Source of the DNA: Streptomyces capillispiralis
GTDB taxonomy: Bacteria > Actinomycetota > Actinomycetes > Streptomycetales > Streptomycetaceae
Assembly: GCF_007829875.1 (NCBI RefSeq)
Contig: NZ_VIWV01000001.1
Location: forward strand, 1,426,001-1,490,000
Length of the DNA stretch: 64,000 bases
Reading direction: 5' to 3'
The notes under the pieces are model-generated. The model did not search any database. It saw nothing but the letters and a program-made list of their open reading frames with translations, and was not told the origin of the DNA. This document shows, one piece after another, positions 16,490-25,904 of this stretch (its first letter is position 1; each line of letters opens with the position of its first letter). The translations under genes and the position numbers were made by a program.

Positions 16490-17296
16490 GTGCCGACGTC
16501 CAGCGCCAGCACCACCGACTCCGCCAGGTCCGCCGCCAGTGGCGGTGTGCAGTCCCTCGAGCGCGCCTTCGATCTGCTCGAACGGATGGCGGACGCGGGC
16601 GGCGAGGTCGGCCTGAGCGAGCTGTCCGCGTCCAGCGGACTGCCCCTGCCGACCATCCACCGGCTGATGCGCACGCTCGTGGCGTGCGGCTACGTGCGCC
16701 AGCAGCCCAACCGCCGTTACGCACTCGGCCCGCGGCTGATCCGGCTCGGCGAGTCCGCCTCCCGGCTGCTGGGCACCTGGGCCCGGCCGTATCTGGCCCG
16801 TCTGGTGGAGGAGACCGGCGAGACGGCGAACATGGCGCTGCTCGACGGCGACGAGATCGTGTACGTGGCACAGGTGCCGTCCAAGCACTCCATGCGGATG
16901 TTCACCGAGGTCGGGCGGCGCGTCCTGCCGCACTCCACCGGCGTGGGCAAGGCCCTGCTGGCCGGCTTCCCGGCGGAGGAGGTACGGGCCCTGCTCGGCC
17001 GGACCGGCATGCCCGCCGCGACGGACAAGACCATCACCACCCCGGACGGCTTCCTCGCGGCGCTGGAGGACGTACGGCGCCAGGGCTACGCGATCGACGA
17101 CAACGAGCAGGAGATCGGCGTCCGCTGTCTCGCGGTGCCGGTGCCGGACTCCCCCACGGCCGCGGCGATCTCGATCTCCGGTCCGGCGGGCCGGGTGACG
17201 GAGGCGGCGACGGAGCGGATCGTGCCGGTGCTCCAGCAGGTCGCGGCGGAACTCTCCGAGGTGCTCACCACGTCGGGCGCCGCCCCGACGGCCTGA
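16490..17296 (+). CDS. allR: IclR-family regulator of allantoin/glyoxylate genes (AllR-like)
   Basis: A 268-residue IclR protein: winged helix at about residues 20-80 (SLERAFDLLERMADAGGEVGLSELSASSGLPLPTIHRLMRTL) and an IclR effector domain to the end (LLDGDEIVYVAQVPS, LPHSTGVGKALLAGF, GYAIDDNEQEIGVRCLAVPVPD). The GTG at 16490 has GAAAGGA upstream; an ATG at 16403 lies inside an operator and is rejected. AllR of E. coli and of S. coelicolor is an IclR repressor of allantoin genes released by glyoxylate-type metabolites. It lies between allB-alc and aceB, and its own promoter carries the paired motif A. Confidence 0.92.
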   Translation: MPTSSASTTDSARSAASGGVQSLERAFDLLERMADAGGEVGLSELSASSGLPLPTIHRLMRTLVACGYVRQQPNRRYALGPRLIRLGESASRLLGTWARPYLARLVEETGETANMALLDGDEIVYVAQVPSKHSMRMFTEVGRRVLPHSTGVGKALLAGFPAEEVRALLGRTGMPAATDKTITTPDGFLAALEDVRRQGYAIDDNEQEIGVRCLAVPVPDSPTAAAISISGPAGRVTEAATERIVPVLQQVAAELSEVLTTSGAAPTA

Positions 17297-17329
17297 CGCG
17301 CGCGGCCCGCCTGACGCGCGGGGCCCGGG

Positions 17330-17644
17330 TCAGCCGCGCGGGGACCGGCCGAACAGGTCGACCGCCTCGCGCAGCTCCCGGACGCCCTGGTTCAGCGCGC
17401 TCACCGAGCCGATCGCACCCGCGACCAGCAGCAGGGAGCGGCGCAGCCGGGGGACGTCCGGGTCGCCGGCGGCGGCCAGTGCGGCCAGTGCGGCCAGTTC
17501 TTCCTCCGCGATGCTCCGGTCCCGGAACTCCGCGGGATGGGCGGCGAGTTGGCGGCGTAACCGGGACACGGCGGAGGACAGCTCCCTCACCCGTGGATCC
17601 ACCTGACTGCCGGGTACCCGCCTCTGCTCCACGCTGCGCAACAC
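17330..17644 (-). CDS. Conserved actinobacterial protein of unknown function (DUF5955-like)
   Basis: A 104-residue protein. GTG 17644 was chosen because GGGGGAGGA precedes it; the frame upstream is Arg-rich and not gene-like. It is highly charged and helical: DPRVRELSSAVSRLRRQLAAHP, an Ala/Glu/Leu run (IAEEELAALAALAAAGDP), then a hydrophobic LLLVAGAIGSVSALNQGVRELREAVDLF. It resembles small Streptomyces proteins that couple a helical hairpin to such a tail. No function is known. Convergent with allR. Confidence 0.7.
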   Translation of the reverse strand: MLRSVEQRRVPGSQVDPRVRELSSAVSRLRRQLAAHPAEFRDRSIAEEELAALAALAAAGDPDVPRLRRSLLLVAGAIGSVSALNQGVRELREAVDLFGRSPRG

Positions 17645-17848
17645 AGTCCTCCCCCTGGCACGTCGACGTGCGCCTCCCCTGCCCGGTCCCAGCCCCCGCC
17701 GACCGGTGCGCGCCAGTAAACGCCACCCCGGGGCCTTTGCGCCAGTCCGCTGCGTCATCGACTTGCTCCACAGCGTGACGTCGTGGCCCGGGGCGCCCGT
17801 TCTCCGCGCCGTCCCGGCGGCTCGCGCCGGGTGCGGTATGCAGGACGT

Positions 17849-18484
17849 ATGACGACACCTCAGACGGGCCGGGACACCGCGGCGGTCGCCGGGCTGCTGC
17901 TCGCGGCGGGCGGCGGCCGGCGGCTCGGCGGCAGGCCCAAGGCGCTGCTCACCCATCGGGGACGGCCGCTCGTGGAGCACGCGGTGGCGGCGCTGCGCGC
18001 GGGCGGCTGCGCGCGCGTGCACGTGGTGCTCGGCGCGCGGGCGGAGGAGGTGCGCGCCCGCGCCTCACTGCCGGACTGCGTCCTGGTGGACAACCCGGCG
18101 TGGGAACAGGGTATGGGCACCTCGCTGCGGGCGGGCCTCAAGTCACTGGCGGGCACGGGCGCACGGGCCGCGCTGGTGGCGCTGGTCGACCAGCCGGGCA
18201 TCGGACCGGAGGCGATCGCCCGGGTGCTCGGCGCCTACGACTCACCGCGGTCGCTGGTCTCGGCCGCCTACGACGGCGTGCGCGGCCACCCCGTCCTGTT
18301 CGGTGCCGCGCACTGGACCGGGATCGCCGCGCGTGCGACCGGCGACCGGGGGGCACGCGCCTACCTGAAGGAGCACGCGGAGCGGGTCGTGCTGGTCGAG
18401 TGCGGCGACGTCGCCGAGGCGTACGACATCGACACCGAGGCCGATCTGGCACGCCTGGAACCGGCCCCCGGTGGCGGTGAGTGA
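17849..18484 (+). CDS. MobA/MocA-like nucleotidyltransferase
   Basis: A 211-residue NTP-transferase: nucleotide loop LLLAAGGGRRLGGRPKALL at residues 15-33, VHVVLGARAEEVRA, metal-binding VALVDQPGIGPEA and the product region GHPVLFGAAHW with IDTEADLARL near the end. The closest family is MocA, which adds CMP to molybdopterin for xanthine dehydrogenase-type enzymes. Its place between allR and malate synthase fits a cofactor role for xanthine oxidation, which feeds urate into this pathway. No xanthine dehydrogenase is in the window, so the link is inference. The ATG lies in GTATGACG with a weak ribosome site. Confidence 0.82.
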   Translation: MTTPQTGRDTAAVAGLLLAAGGGRRLGGRPKALLTHRGRPLVEHAVAALRAGGCARVHVVLGARAEEVRARASLPDCVLVDNPAWEQGMGTSLRAGLKSLAGTGARAALVALVDQPGIGPEAIARVLGAYDSPRSLVSAAYDGVRGHPVLFGAAHWTGIAARATGDRGARAYLKEHAERVVLVECGDVAEAYDIDTEADLARLEPAPGGGE

Positions 18485-18532
18485 GAGCGGTGGCACCGAG
18501 CGCCACCTTCCCTCGACCCGGAGAATCTCGAC

Positions 18533-18549
18533 ATCAACAAAACATTGAA
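18533..18549. promoter_or_regulatory. Degenerate motif B (ATCAACAAAACATTGAA) at aceB
   Basis: This matches TCAAC-N5-GTTGA with one arm mismatch and overlaps the predicted aceB -35 (18545-18550). It resembles the urate operon, where motif B also covers a -35. Confidence 0.4.
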
Positions 18550-18586
18550 CTTCCACCATGAGGAAACTACTATCCACTGCTCAGAA
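18545..18586 (+). promoter_or_regulatory. aceB promoter with paired 15-bp operators (motif A)
   Basis: TTGAAC (18545-18550) and TACTAT (18568-18573) are 17 bp apart. TTCCACCATGAGGAA (18551-18565) fills the spacer, and a weaker copy, ATCCACTGCTCAGAA (18572-18586), overlaps the -10 and start. The copies are 21 bp apart. The layout is the same as at allR, so malate synthase is probably repressed by the same regulator. Confidence 0.7.
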
Positions 18587-18671
18587 GCGTCCGCCCTCCG
18601 CACGGGCGTCCGCAGCCGTACCCGGGTCGACCGGCACCCGGTGCCACCCTCGCCGAAGGAAGTGACAGCTG

Positions 18672-20297
18672 ATGTCCGCACCAGCGCCGTCCCCGCTGGC
18701 CGTCGTCGACGCCGAGCCCCTGCCCCGGCAGGAGGAGGTCCTCACCGACACGGCGCTCGCCTTCGTGGCCGAGCTGCACCGGCGGTTCACGCCCCGGCGT
18801 GACGAACTCCTCGCCCGCCGCGCGGAGCGCCGCGCCGAGATCGCCCGCACCTCCACCCTCGGCTTCCTCCCGGAGACGGCCGCCGTCCGCGCGGACGACT
18901 CCTGGAAGGTGGCCCCCGCCCCGGCCGCCCTGGAGGACCGCCGCGTCGAGATCACCGGCCCCACCGACCGCAAGATGACCATCAACGCCCTGAACTCGGG
19001 CGCGAAGGTCTGGCTCGCGGACTTCGAGGACGCCTCGGCGCCCACCTGGGAGAACGTGGTCCTCGGCCAGCTCAACCTGATCGACGCCTACACCCGGACC
19101 ATCGACTTCACCGACCCGGCGTCCGGCAAGTCCTACGCCCTGCGCCCCGACGAGGAGCTGGCGACGGTCGTCATGCGCCCGCGCGGCTGGCACCTGAACG
19201 AGCGCCACCTCACCGACGCCGACGGCACCCCCGTGCCCGGCGCGCTCGTCGACTTCGGCCTGTACTTCTTCCACAACGCCAAGCGGCTGATCGACCTCGG
19301 CAAGGGCCCGTACTTCTACCTGCCGAAGACCGAGTCCCACCTGGAGGCCCGCCTGTGGAACGAGGTGTTCGTCTTCGCTCAGGAGTACATGGGCGTCCCG
19401 CAGGGCACCGTGCGCGCCACCGTCCTGATCGAGACGATTACGGCCGCCTACGAGATGGAGGAGATCCTCTACGAGCTGCGCGACCACGCCTCCGGACTGA
19501 ACGCCGGCCGCTGGGACTACCTGTTCTCCATCGTCAAGAACTTCCGTGACGGCGGCGCGAAATTCGTGCTCCCGGACCGCAACGCGGTGACGATGACGGC
19601 CCCGTTCATGCGCGCGTACACCGACCTCCTCGTGCGCACCTGCCACAAGCGCGGCGCGCACGCGATCGGCGGCATGGCGGCGTTCATCCCCTCCCGCCGC
19701 GACCCCGAGGTCAACAAGGTGGCCTTCGAGAAGGTCCGCGCCGACAAGGACCGCGAGGCGAACGACGGCTTCGACGGATCCTGGGTCGCCCACCCCGACC
19801 TGGTCCCGATCGCCATGGAGTCCTTCGACCGGGTGCTCGGCGAGAAGCCGAACCAGAAGGACCGGCTGCGCGAGGACGTCCACGTCGAGGCCGCCGACCT
19901 CATCGCGATCGACTCGCTCGACGCCAGGCCGACGTACGCGGGCCTGGTCAACGCCGTGCAGGTCGGCGTCCGCTACATCGAGGCCTGGCTGCGCGGGCTC
20001 GGCGCGGTCGCCATCTTCAACCTGATGGAGGACGCGGCCACCGCGGAGATCTCCCGCTCCCAGATCTGGCAGTGGATCAACGCGGGCGTGGTCCTCGACA
20101 ACGGCGAACGGGTCACCGCCGAACTGGCCCGCGAGGTCGCCGCCGAGGAACTGGCGAACATCCGCGCGGAGCTCGGCGAGGAGGCCTTCGCGGCCGGCAA
20201 CTGGCAGCAGGCCCACGACCTGCTACTGAAGGTCTCCCTCGACGAGGACTACGCCGACTTCCTGACCCTGCCGGCGTACGAGCAGCTCAAGGGCTGA
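18672..20297 (+). CDS. aceB: Malate synthase A
   Basis: A 541-residue malate synthase, condensing glyoxylate with acetyl-CoA to malate. Family landmarks are the magnesium/substrate region [84 protein letters not shown] and [16 protein letters not shown]. Length is usual for form A. No isocitrate lyase is nearby, so here it serves glyoxylate made from allantoin and not a local glyoxylate shunt. GGAAGTGACAGCTG precedes the ATG. Its promoter carries paired motif A operators. Confidence 0.97.
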   Translation: MSAPAPSPLAVVDAEPLPRQEEVLTDTALAFVAELHRRFTPRRDELLARRAERRAEIARTSTLGFLPETAAVRADDSWKVAPAPAALEDRRVEITGPTDRKMTINALNSGAKVWLADFEDASAPTWENVVLGQLNLIDAYTRTIDFTDPASGKSYALRPDEELATVVMRPRGWHLNERHLTDADGTPVPGALVDFGLYFFHNAKRLIDLGKGPYFYLPKTESHLEARLWNEVFVFAQEYMGVPQGTVRATVLIETITAAYEMEEILYELRDHASGLNAGRWDYLFSIVKNFRDGGAKFVLPDRNAVTMTAPFMRAYTDLLVRTCHKRGAHAIGGMAAFIPSRRDPEVNKVAFEKVRADKDREANDGFDGSWVAHPDLVPIAMESFDRVLGEKPNQKDRLREDVHVEAADLIAIDSLDARPTYAGLVNAVQVGVRYIEAWLRGLGAVAIFNLMEDAATAEISRSQIWQWINAGVVLDNGERVTAELAREVAAEELANIRAELGEEAFAAGNWQQAHDLLLKVSLDEDYADFLTLPAYEQLKG

Positions 20298-20304
20298 ACC
20301 CGGG

Positions 20305-20344
20305 CGGACGGCTCCGGGTGGCGTGCGCCGCCCTGAGCCGTCCG
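20305..20344. terminator. aceB hairpin terminator
   Basis: CGGACGGCTC (20305-20314) pairs perfectly with GAGCCGTCCG (20335-20344), 20-nt loop, 8 bp past the aceB stop and before the end of the convergent HipA-like gene. Confidence 0.6.
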
Positions 20345-20352
20345 TGCGTCCG

Positions 20353-21267
20353 TCATCCCAGGTGGACCGACCAGTCCTGGGCGGCCGCGGGCTTGCCGTG
20401 CAGATCGGGGACGCTCTTGAGCCAGTCCGGGCGGCCCTGCCGCGTCCGCGCCGCGCGCCGGGCGTTCTCCTCGGCCAGCTCCCGGGCGCTCGGGAAGTCG
20501 GTCGGCAGCCAGGCCGCGGAGGCCCGCGCCCGCGCGTACAGGTAGCGCACGTACGCCGCCCGTGTCTCCCCCGGCGTGGCGAACCCCGGCTCGTCGGCCA
20601 GCCATGCGTCCGGCACCTCGGCGGTGATCTCCCGCAGCAGCTCCTCGGTCACCTTCGGCGCCAGTTCGGCGTCGGCCGCCCGTACGTCGGGGCCGTAGTG
20701 GCCGAGCGCGTGGTGGCGGAAGTCGTAGGCCTTGGCCGGGTCGGCGCCGTCCCAGCGGTGGTGGAAGACGAGCGCGGCGCCGTGGTCGATGAGCCACAGC
20801 CGCGGCGGCGCGACCCCGAGCGTCGGCCAGACCACCAGGTTGGAGCTGTGGACGGTGCGGTCCACGTTCACCGTCAGCGCGTCCAGCCAGACGATCCGGC
20901 CGGCCTCCACCGGGTCGACGGGGAACACCTCGGCGACCTCGGGCGTGAGGTCCCGGGCGCCCGGCAGGTAGTCCATGCCGAGGTTCACCCCGGCGCTGGC
21001 GGTGTGCAGTTCGCGCACCTCCTGGTGCGGCTCGCCGGCGGCGATCGCCGGGTCGAAGTGGGCCAGCACCAGCTCGGGGAACCGCAGCCCCAGGGCGCGG
21101 GCCAGCTCCCCCACGATCACCTCGGCGACCAGCGCCTTGCGCCCCTGCGCGGACCCGGTGAACTTCACGACGTAGGTGCCGAGGTCGTCGGCCTCGACGA
21201 CACCGGGGACCGAGCCGCCGGTGTGCAGGGGCTCGACATAGCGGACCGCCGTCACTTCTCTCAGCAC
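20353..21267 (-). CDS. HipA-family kinase-like protein
   Basis: A 304-residue protein with features of the HipA/PI3K-like kinase fold: VVKFTGSAQGRKALVAEVIVGELARALGL (nucleotide lysine region), VWLDALTVNVDRTVHSSNLV (catalytic DxxxxNxDR-like segment) and LWLIDHGAALVFHHRW (metal-binding DHG in place of DFG). Start GTG 21267 gives the VLREVTAVRYVEPL beginning typical of this actinobacterial family. No HipB partner is present, so a toxin-antitoxin role is not supported. The substrate is unknown. Divergent from the hydroxylase gene. Confidence 0.78.
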   Translation of the reverse strand: MLREVTAVRYVEPLHTGGSVPGVVEADDLGTYVVKFTGSAQGRKALVAEVIVGELARALGLRFPELVLAHFDPAIAAGEPHQEVRELHTASAGVNLGMDYLPGARDLTPEVAEVFPVDPVEAGRIVWLDALTVNVDRTVHSSNLVVWPTLGVAPPRLWLIDHGAALVFHHRWDGADPAKAYDFRHHALGHYGPDVRAADAELAPKVTEELLREITAEVPDAWLADEPGFATPGETRAAYVRYLYARARASAAWLPTDFPSARELAEENARRAARTRQGRPDWLKSVPDLHGKPAAAQDWSVHLG

Positions 21268-21458
21268 GTTCTCAGCCCACCGTCCGCCCTTCGGCACCCG
21301 CTTCCGACAACAAGCGAGCATAGTGACCGACGGTGACCACCGGCGAGGGGCGCCCCGCCCGAAGGGTGCCGGCCGGGGGCGGGCGCCGGCGGACGGGCTT
21401 CCGGCGGGCGCGGGGAAGCCGTGGCGGGGGCCGGACGCGGGGCCCGAGAATGCGGGCC

Positions 21459-22655
21459 ATGTCCTCCTCACGCATCCGCAGCCGTACGCAGATCGCCATC
21501 GTGGGCGCCGGCCCGGCCGGGCTCATGCTCTCCCACCTGCTCGCCCGGGCCGGGATCGACTCGGTGGTCATCGATCTGCGCGGCCGGCGGGAGATCGAGT
21601 CGACGCACCGTGCCGGGATCCTGGAGCAGGCGTCGGTGGACCTGCTGGCCGGCACCGGCGTCTCCGACCGGGTGCACCGGGACGGCGACCGCCACGACGG
21701 GATCGAGCTGGCCTTCGGCGGGGGCCGTCACCGGATCGACTTCCGGCGCCTGGTCGGCGCGTCGACGCGGCTCTACCCGCAGACGGACGTCTTCGTCGAC
21801 CTCGCCGACGCCCGTGAACGCGACGGCGGGGACGTCCGGTTCGGCGTCGGCGACGTGTCCGTCGACGACCTCCTCTCCGACGCGCCGGTCCTGCGGTTCA
21901 CCGACGCCGGCGGTGCCCGCCACGAGGTCCGCGCCGACGTCCTCGTGGGCGCCGACGGATCGCGCGGCCTGTGCCGTCGCCAGGTGCCGGAGGCGCACCG
22001 CGCGCAGTACTCCCGGACGTACCCGTTCGCCTGGTTCGGGATCCTCGCCGAGGCACCGCCCAGCGCGCCGGAGCTGGTCTACCACCACTCGCCGAGGGGC
22101 TTCGCGCTGATCAGCCGGCGCACCGAGACGCTGCAGCGGATGTACTTCCAGTGCGACCCCGGGGAGGACGTCGCCGACTGGTCCGACGACCGGATCTGGG
22201 ACGAACTCCAGTCCCGGGTCGGCGCCAACGGCCACCGGCTCGTGGAGGGGCCGATCACCTCCCGGTCGGTGCTGCCGTTCCGCAGTTTCGTCCAGGAGCC
22301 GATGCACCACGGGCGGCTGGTGCTCGCCGGGGACGCCGCCCACACGGTGCCGCCGACCGGCGCCAAGGGCCTCAACCTGGCCCTCGCCGACGTGCGGGTG
22401 CTGGCGGAGGAGCTGGAGCGGGTGGTGGCGGGCGGGGACACCGCCCCGCTCGCCGCCTACAGCGAGCGGGCGCTGCGCCGGGTGTGGAAGGCGCAGCACT
22501 TCTCGTACTGGATGACCACGATGCTGCACACGCTGCCGGACGCCACCCCGTTCGACGTCCGGCGCCAGGAGGGCGAGCTGGCCGCGGTGACCGGCTCCAC
22601 CGCGGGGTCGGCCTATCTCGCCGAGGCCTACACGGGCTGGCCGGGGGAACGCTGA
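21459..22655 (+). CDS. pobA: 4-Hydroxybenzoate 3-monooxygenase (PobA-like)
   Basis: A 398-residue FAD-dependent aromatic hydroxylase. FAD motif GAGPAGL at residues 16-22, active-site STHRAGILEQASVDLL, the DG motif in VGADGSRGLCRR and the second FAD motif GDAAHTVPPTGAKGLNLALAD. The STHRAGILE, YHHSPRGFALISRR and HFSYWMTTMLHT segments are those of PobA, which converts 4-hydroxybenzoate to protocatechuate with NAD(P)H and oxygen. No protocatechuate genes are adjacent. An ATG nine bases upstream (21450) is an alternative start. Confidence 0.9.
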   Translation: MSSSRIRSRTQIAIVGAGPAGLMLSHLLARAGIDSVVIDLRGRREIESTHRAGILEQASVDLLAGTGVSDRVHRDGDRHDGIELAFGGGRHRIDFRRLVGASTRLYPQTDVFVDLADARERDGGDVRFGVGDVSVDDLLSDAPVLRFTDAGGARHEVRADVLVGADGSRGLCRRQVPEAHRAQYSRTYPFAWFGILAEAPPSAPELVYHHSPRGFALISRRTETLQRMYFQCDPGEDVADWSDDRIWDELQSRVGANGHRLVEGPITSRSVLPFRSFVQEPMHHGRLVLAGDAAHTVPPTGAKGLNLALADVRVLAEELERVVAGGDTAPLAAYSERALRRVWKAQHFSYWMTTMLHTLPDATPFDVRRQEGELAAVTGSTAGSAYLAEAYTGWPGER

Positions 22656-22678
22656 TCCCCGGGCGGGCGCGGGCGGGT

Positions 22679-24277
22679 TCAGCCGCCGGCCAGCGGGTTG
22701 GGCAGCGGCAGGTAGCGGGCGTCCGCGCCGTCCGCGCCGGTCCAGCGCAGCAGGAGGTTGGTCTTGGCGGGCAGGGTCGGCGCGGTGAGCAGGGCGGGGA
22801 TCTCCGGGAGGTCGTGGCGGGACAGTTCGCGGCGGACCGCGGGCCACGGGTCGAGGCCCGGGTGGCGTTCGGCCAGCGCGGCGGCGATCTCGGTGAGGTG
22901 GTTGACGAGCAGGCAGTACACCAGCCGCTCCCAGCCCGCCTCCCGGGACACCGTGGGCAGCGCCGTCCCGCGCGTGGCGTCCGCGAGCAGCTTCACGCCC
23001 TCCGCGTCGCGGAACAGGGCCTGTACGGGCATGCCGTCGGAGTCGACGGCGATCAGCGTGTTCTGCAGATGGGCCTCCAGGACGACGCCGTGCCGGTCGA
23101 AGGCGGTCAGCGCCGGCGGCACCACCCGGGCGAGGTACGCCCGCCACCAGTCGGCCGGGCGCGCGGTGCCGGCGAGGGGGTCGCCGTCGAAGCCCTCCGC
23201 CAGGGCGGCCGCCAGGTACGCGGTCGTGCCGGGCCTCAGGTGGTCGCGCAGTCCGTCGCGCACCACGACGGCCAGGTGTTCGAAGGCGAAGCCGGCGGTG
23301 CGGTGGCCGCGGTCGCTGAGCCAGGCCGCCGGGACGTCGGACGCGGTGGTGCCGGTGGACTCGGCCATCCCGGCGAACGCGGCGCTTACGGCGGTGTCGG
23401 TGCCGCGCAGGGTGCGCAGGTCGTGGCGCCACAGCCGGCGGATGTCGTTGGTGATGCGCACGTCCAGGCTGAACTTCAGGAACAGGCCGGGTCCGGGCGC
23501 GTACACCGTGCGGACCGCCGCCGTGGGCCACACCTCGAAGTCCGTGGTGCCGAGCCGGATCAGCCGGCCGTCGGCGAAGGCGGGCGCCAGGTCGCGGGCG
23601 GTGAGGTCCAGCTGCCAGGGGTGGGCGGGCAGCAGGCGGTAGCCGGGCGGGGCGGTGCCCAGGGCGTCGAGGGCCGCGGTGTCGCCCTCCTCCGCCACCG
23701 TGTCCGCCCGCACGCCGAGCAGCGCCAGCGGGAAACGGGCGTACGCCTCGGGCGCGTACGGCAGCCAGGCGGCCACCGGGCCGCCGCCGCGCGCCTTCGG
23801 GGCGGGGTGGTGGGTGTGACCGGTGAGCAGGGACTGCTCGGAGCGCAGGTAGGGGTCGTCGGGCGGGGTGGCCCGTTCACGGGCGGTGAGCAGCGCGGCC
23901 ACCGCGTCCCGGCTGTCGGCCATCTCGGCGGGGAGTTCGTGGTTGGACAGGCCGGTGTTCCGGCGCAGTTCCTCGGCGACGAGTTTCACCAGTTCGGTGT
24001 GGCCGACGCGGTGCCAGGCGCCGCCCGTGAACACCTCGGGCGCGGCGGGGCGGCGGGTGCCGCGCACCCGCAGCAGCCGGTCCACGCCCGGGAGGTGGTA
24101 GGTGCGGTGCGGGCCGTCGTGCGGGGCCTCGTATGGGGCCTCGTGCGGGGCGGGCAGGGGACGAGCCACCTCGCGCAGCAGGCAGTTGAGCAGCGGCACG
24201 GCCGCGTAGGCGTCGGCGCGCCCGGCGAGGTCTGCGCGGCTCGCCGCGTCGTCTGCGGGCGGGGGGATGAGGTCCAC
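22679..24277 (-). CDS. IucA/IucC-family NIS siderophore synthetase (copy 1)
   Basis: A 532-residue NRPS-independent siderophore synthetase. Motifs: LLTGHTHHPAPKARGG (ATP-binding loop), LLPAHPWQLD, LKFSLDVRITNDIRRL and LEAHLQNTLIAVD with ALFRDAEGVKLL, ending in the usual LPLPNPLAGG. The enzyme adenylates a carboxylate such as citrate and joins it to an amine or hydroxylamine. Start GTG 24277 is 100 bp from the divergent second synthetase. No ornithine/lysine hydroxylase, decarboxylase or siderophore exporter is adjacent. Confidence 0.92.
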   Translation of the reverse strand: MDLIPPPADDAASRADLAGRADAYAAVPLLNCLLREVARPLPAPHEAPYEAPHDGPHRTYHLPGVDRLLRVRGTRRPAAPEVFTGGAWHRVGHTELVKLVAEELRRNTGLSNHELPAEMADSRDAVAALLTARERATPPDDPYLRSEQSLLTGHTHHPAPKARGGGPVAAWLPYAPEAYARFPLALLGVRADTVAEEGDTAALDALGTAPPGYRLLPAHPWQLDLTARDLAPAFADGRLIRLGTTDFEVWPTAAVRTVYAPGPGLFLKFSLDVRITNDIRRLWRHDLRTLRGTDTAVSAAFAGMAESTGTTASDVPAAWLSDRGHRTAGFAFEHLAVVVRDGLRDHLRPGTTAYLAAALAEGFDGDPLAGTARPADWWRAYLARVVPPALTAFDRHGVVLEAHLQNTLIAVDSDGMPVQALFRDAEGVKLLADATRGTALPTVSREAGWERLVYCLLVNHLTEIAAALAERHPGLDPWPAVRRELSRHDLPEIPALLTAPTLPAKTNLLLRWTGADGADARYLPLPNPLAGG

Positions 24278-24377
24278 GCGTTCTGGTTCCCTACGGTCTG
24301 TCCGGGCGGAGACGATCAGTATGTCGGTCGCCGACCGCCCCCATGTCCCACCCCGTGCGTACCCGAGGAGTCCGCCC

Positions 24378-25895
24378 GTGCACCGTCCCTCCACCGCCGA
24401 GGCCGAGATCGCCGACGAGCTGAGCGTCGTACGGCCCGGCCTCGTGCCCGGGTACACGGGCGCGCTGCCCGGTGCCCGCGCGGCCGTGCTGACCCGGCTG
24501 TGGCGCGGCCTCGCGCACGAGCCGCTGCCGTGGATCGCCCGCCGCGAGGAGGCCCGTGACGGCCTCACGCTGTGCCTGGCGGACGGGCGGCGGCTGCACG
24601 GCCCGCGGGCGGATCCGTACGCGACCGGCGCGTACGTCACCGCCGTACGGCTGGACGGGGTGGCGTACGACGATCCGGCTCGGCTGGTGACGGATCTCGG
24701 CGTACCGCACGCGGAGGGGTTCGCGGCCGAACTCGGGCACGGCACGGCGTCGTTGGCGCTGTCGCGGGCGGACCGGGAGGAGGTTCCGGCCGCGTGGCCG
24801 GCGCGGGACTGGGAGTGGGAGCAGCGGGTGGTCGACGGGCATCCGTTCCATCCCAACTGCCGTTCCCGGCCCGGCTTCTCGGTGGCCGAGCAGCTCGCGT
24901 ACGGGCCTGAGCACCGGCCGGTGGTGGAGCTGGGGCTGGTGCCGGTGCCGGCCGGGGAGTGCCTGGTGGCGGGGGTGTGGCCGGAGGGGCTGCGGGAGGC
25001 GGGGCGGCTGGTGGTGCCGGTGCACCCGTGGCAGGCGGCGCACGTGCTGAAGCGGGACGGGGAGCGGCCGGGTGAACAGCGGCTCCCGGCCCATCCGTTG
25101 ATGACGCTGCGCACCCTCGCGCTGCCGGACGGGCCGCATGTCAAGACGGCGCTGAGCGCCCGGCTGACGTCGTCGGTGCGGGACATCTCGCTCGCTTCGG
25201 TCGGCGCGTCGATGGTGCTGTCGGACTTCGGGGTGGCGGTCGCGGCGCGGACGGACGGGCTGCTGCACATCACCCGCACGCTGGGCGCGGTCGCGGCCGG
25301 GTCCCCCGACCTCGCGGCGGTGCTGCGCGAGTCGCCCGAGGTGTACGCGGCGCCCGGTGAGCGGGTGGTGCCGGTGGCGGCGCTGGCAACGACGGAGCTG
25401 CCCCGTTCCCCCGGCTGGCTGGGCCGGTTCGCCCGGCTGGCGCTGACGGTCGGGATGCGGCTGCTGGAGCTGGGGGTGGCGCTGGAGGCGCACGGCCAGA
25501 ACCTGCTGGTGGTGCTGTCGCCGGCCGGTGAGCCGGTGCGGCTGGTCTACCGCGACCTGGCGGACCTGCGGGTCGGTCCGGCGCGGCTGGCCCGGCACGG
25601 CATCGCGCTGCCGGAGCTGCCCGCGCGCATGGTCACGGACGACGAACGCGTGCTGCGCCGCAAGCTGTTCGGGTCCCTGGTCGCGGGCGCGCTGGCGGGG
25701 GCGGCGGGCTCGGGGCCGGCGCTGCGGGCGGCCCTGGAGGGCGCCGTACGGGACCTGCCGCGCTCCCCCGACCGGTCGGCGCTGGCCGACGGGCCGCTGC
25801 CGGCGAAGGCGCTGACGCTGATGCGGCTGTCGCCGCGGACGAGCGGTGACCAGTGGGCGGAACTGCCCAATCCCCTGCATGCGAAGTTCAGGTGA
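24378..25895 (+). CDS. IucA/IucC-family NIS siderophore synthetase (copy 2)
   Basis: A 505-residue synthetase homologous to but distinct from the divergent copy. HPFHPNCRSRPGFS at the ATP loop, VPVHPWQAAHVL, KTALSARLTSSVRDIS, LEAHGQNLLVVLS and VYRDLADLRVG are the family motifs, and the end is LPNPLHAKFR. The GTG at 24378 follows GAGGAG at good spacing. Two NIS enzymes working in sequence are typical for citrate-based siderophores (one per carboxyl). No iron-box sequence was seen in the 100-bp divergent gap. Confidence 0.92.
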   Translation: MHRPSTAEAEIADELSVVRPGLVPGYTGALPGARAAVLTRLWRGLAHEPLPWIARREEARDGLTLCLADGRRLHGPRADPYATGAYVTAVRLDGVAYDDPARLVTDLGVPHAEGFAAELGHGTASLALSRADREEVPAAWPARDWEWEQRVVDGHPFHPNCRSRPGFSVAEQLAYGPEHRPVVELGLVPVPAGECLVAGVWPEGLREAGRLVVPVHPWQAAHVLKRDGERPGEQRLPAHPLMTLRTLALPDGPHVKTALSARLTSSVRDISLASVGASMVLSDFGVAVAARTDGLLHITRTLGAVAAGSPDLAAVLRESPEVYAAPGERVVPVAALATTELPRSPGWLGRFARLALTVGMRLLELGVALEAHGQNLLVVLSPAGEPVRLVYRDLADLRVGPARLARHGIALPELPARMVTDDERVLRRKLFGSLVAGALAGAAGSGPALRAALEGAVRDLPRSPDRSALADGPLPAKALTLMRLSPRTSGDQWAELPNPLHAKFR

Positions 25896-25904
25896 CGGAC
25901 CGTT

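Noticed and set aside
20353..21267. HipBA toxin-antitoxin module
   Set aside because: Only a HipA-like protein is present; no HipB-type DNA-binding partner is adjacent, and the metal motif differs (DHG).
24278..24377. Iron box (DmdR/IdeR site) between the two NIS synthetases
   Set aside because: No sequence resembling TTAGGTTAGGCTAACCTAA was found in the gap.
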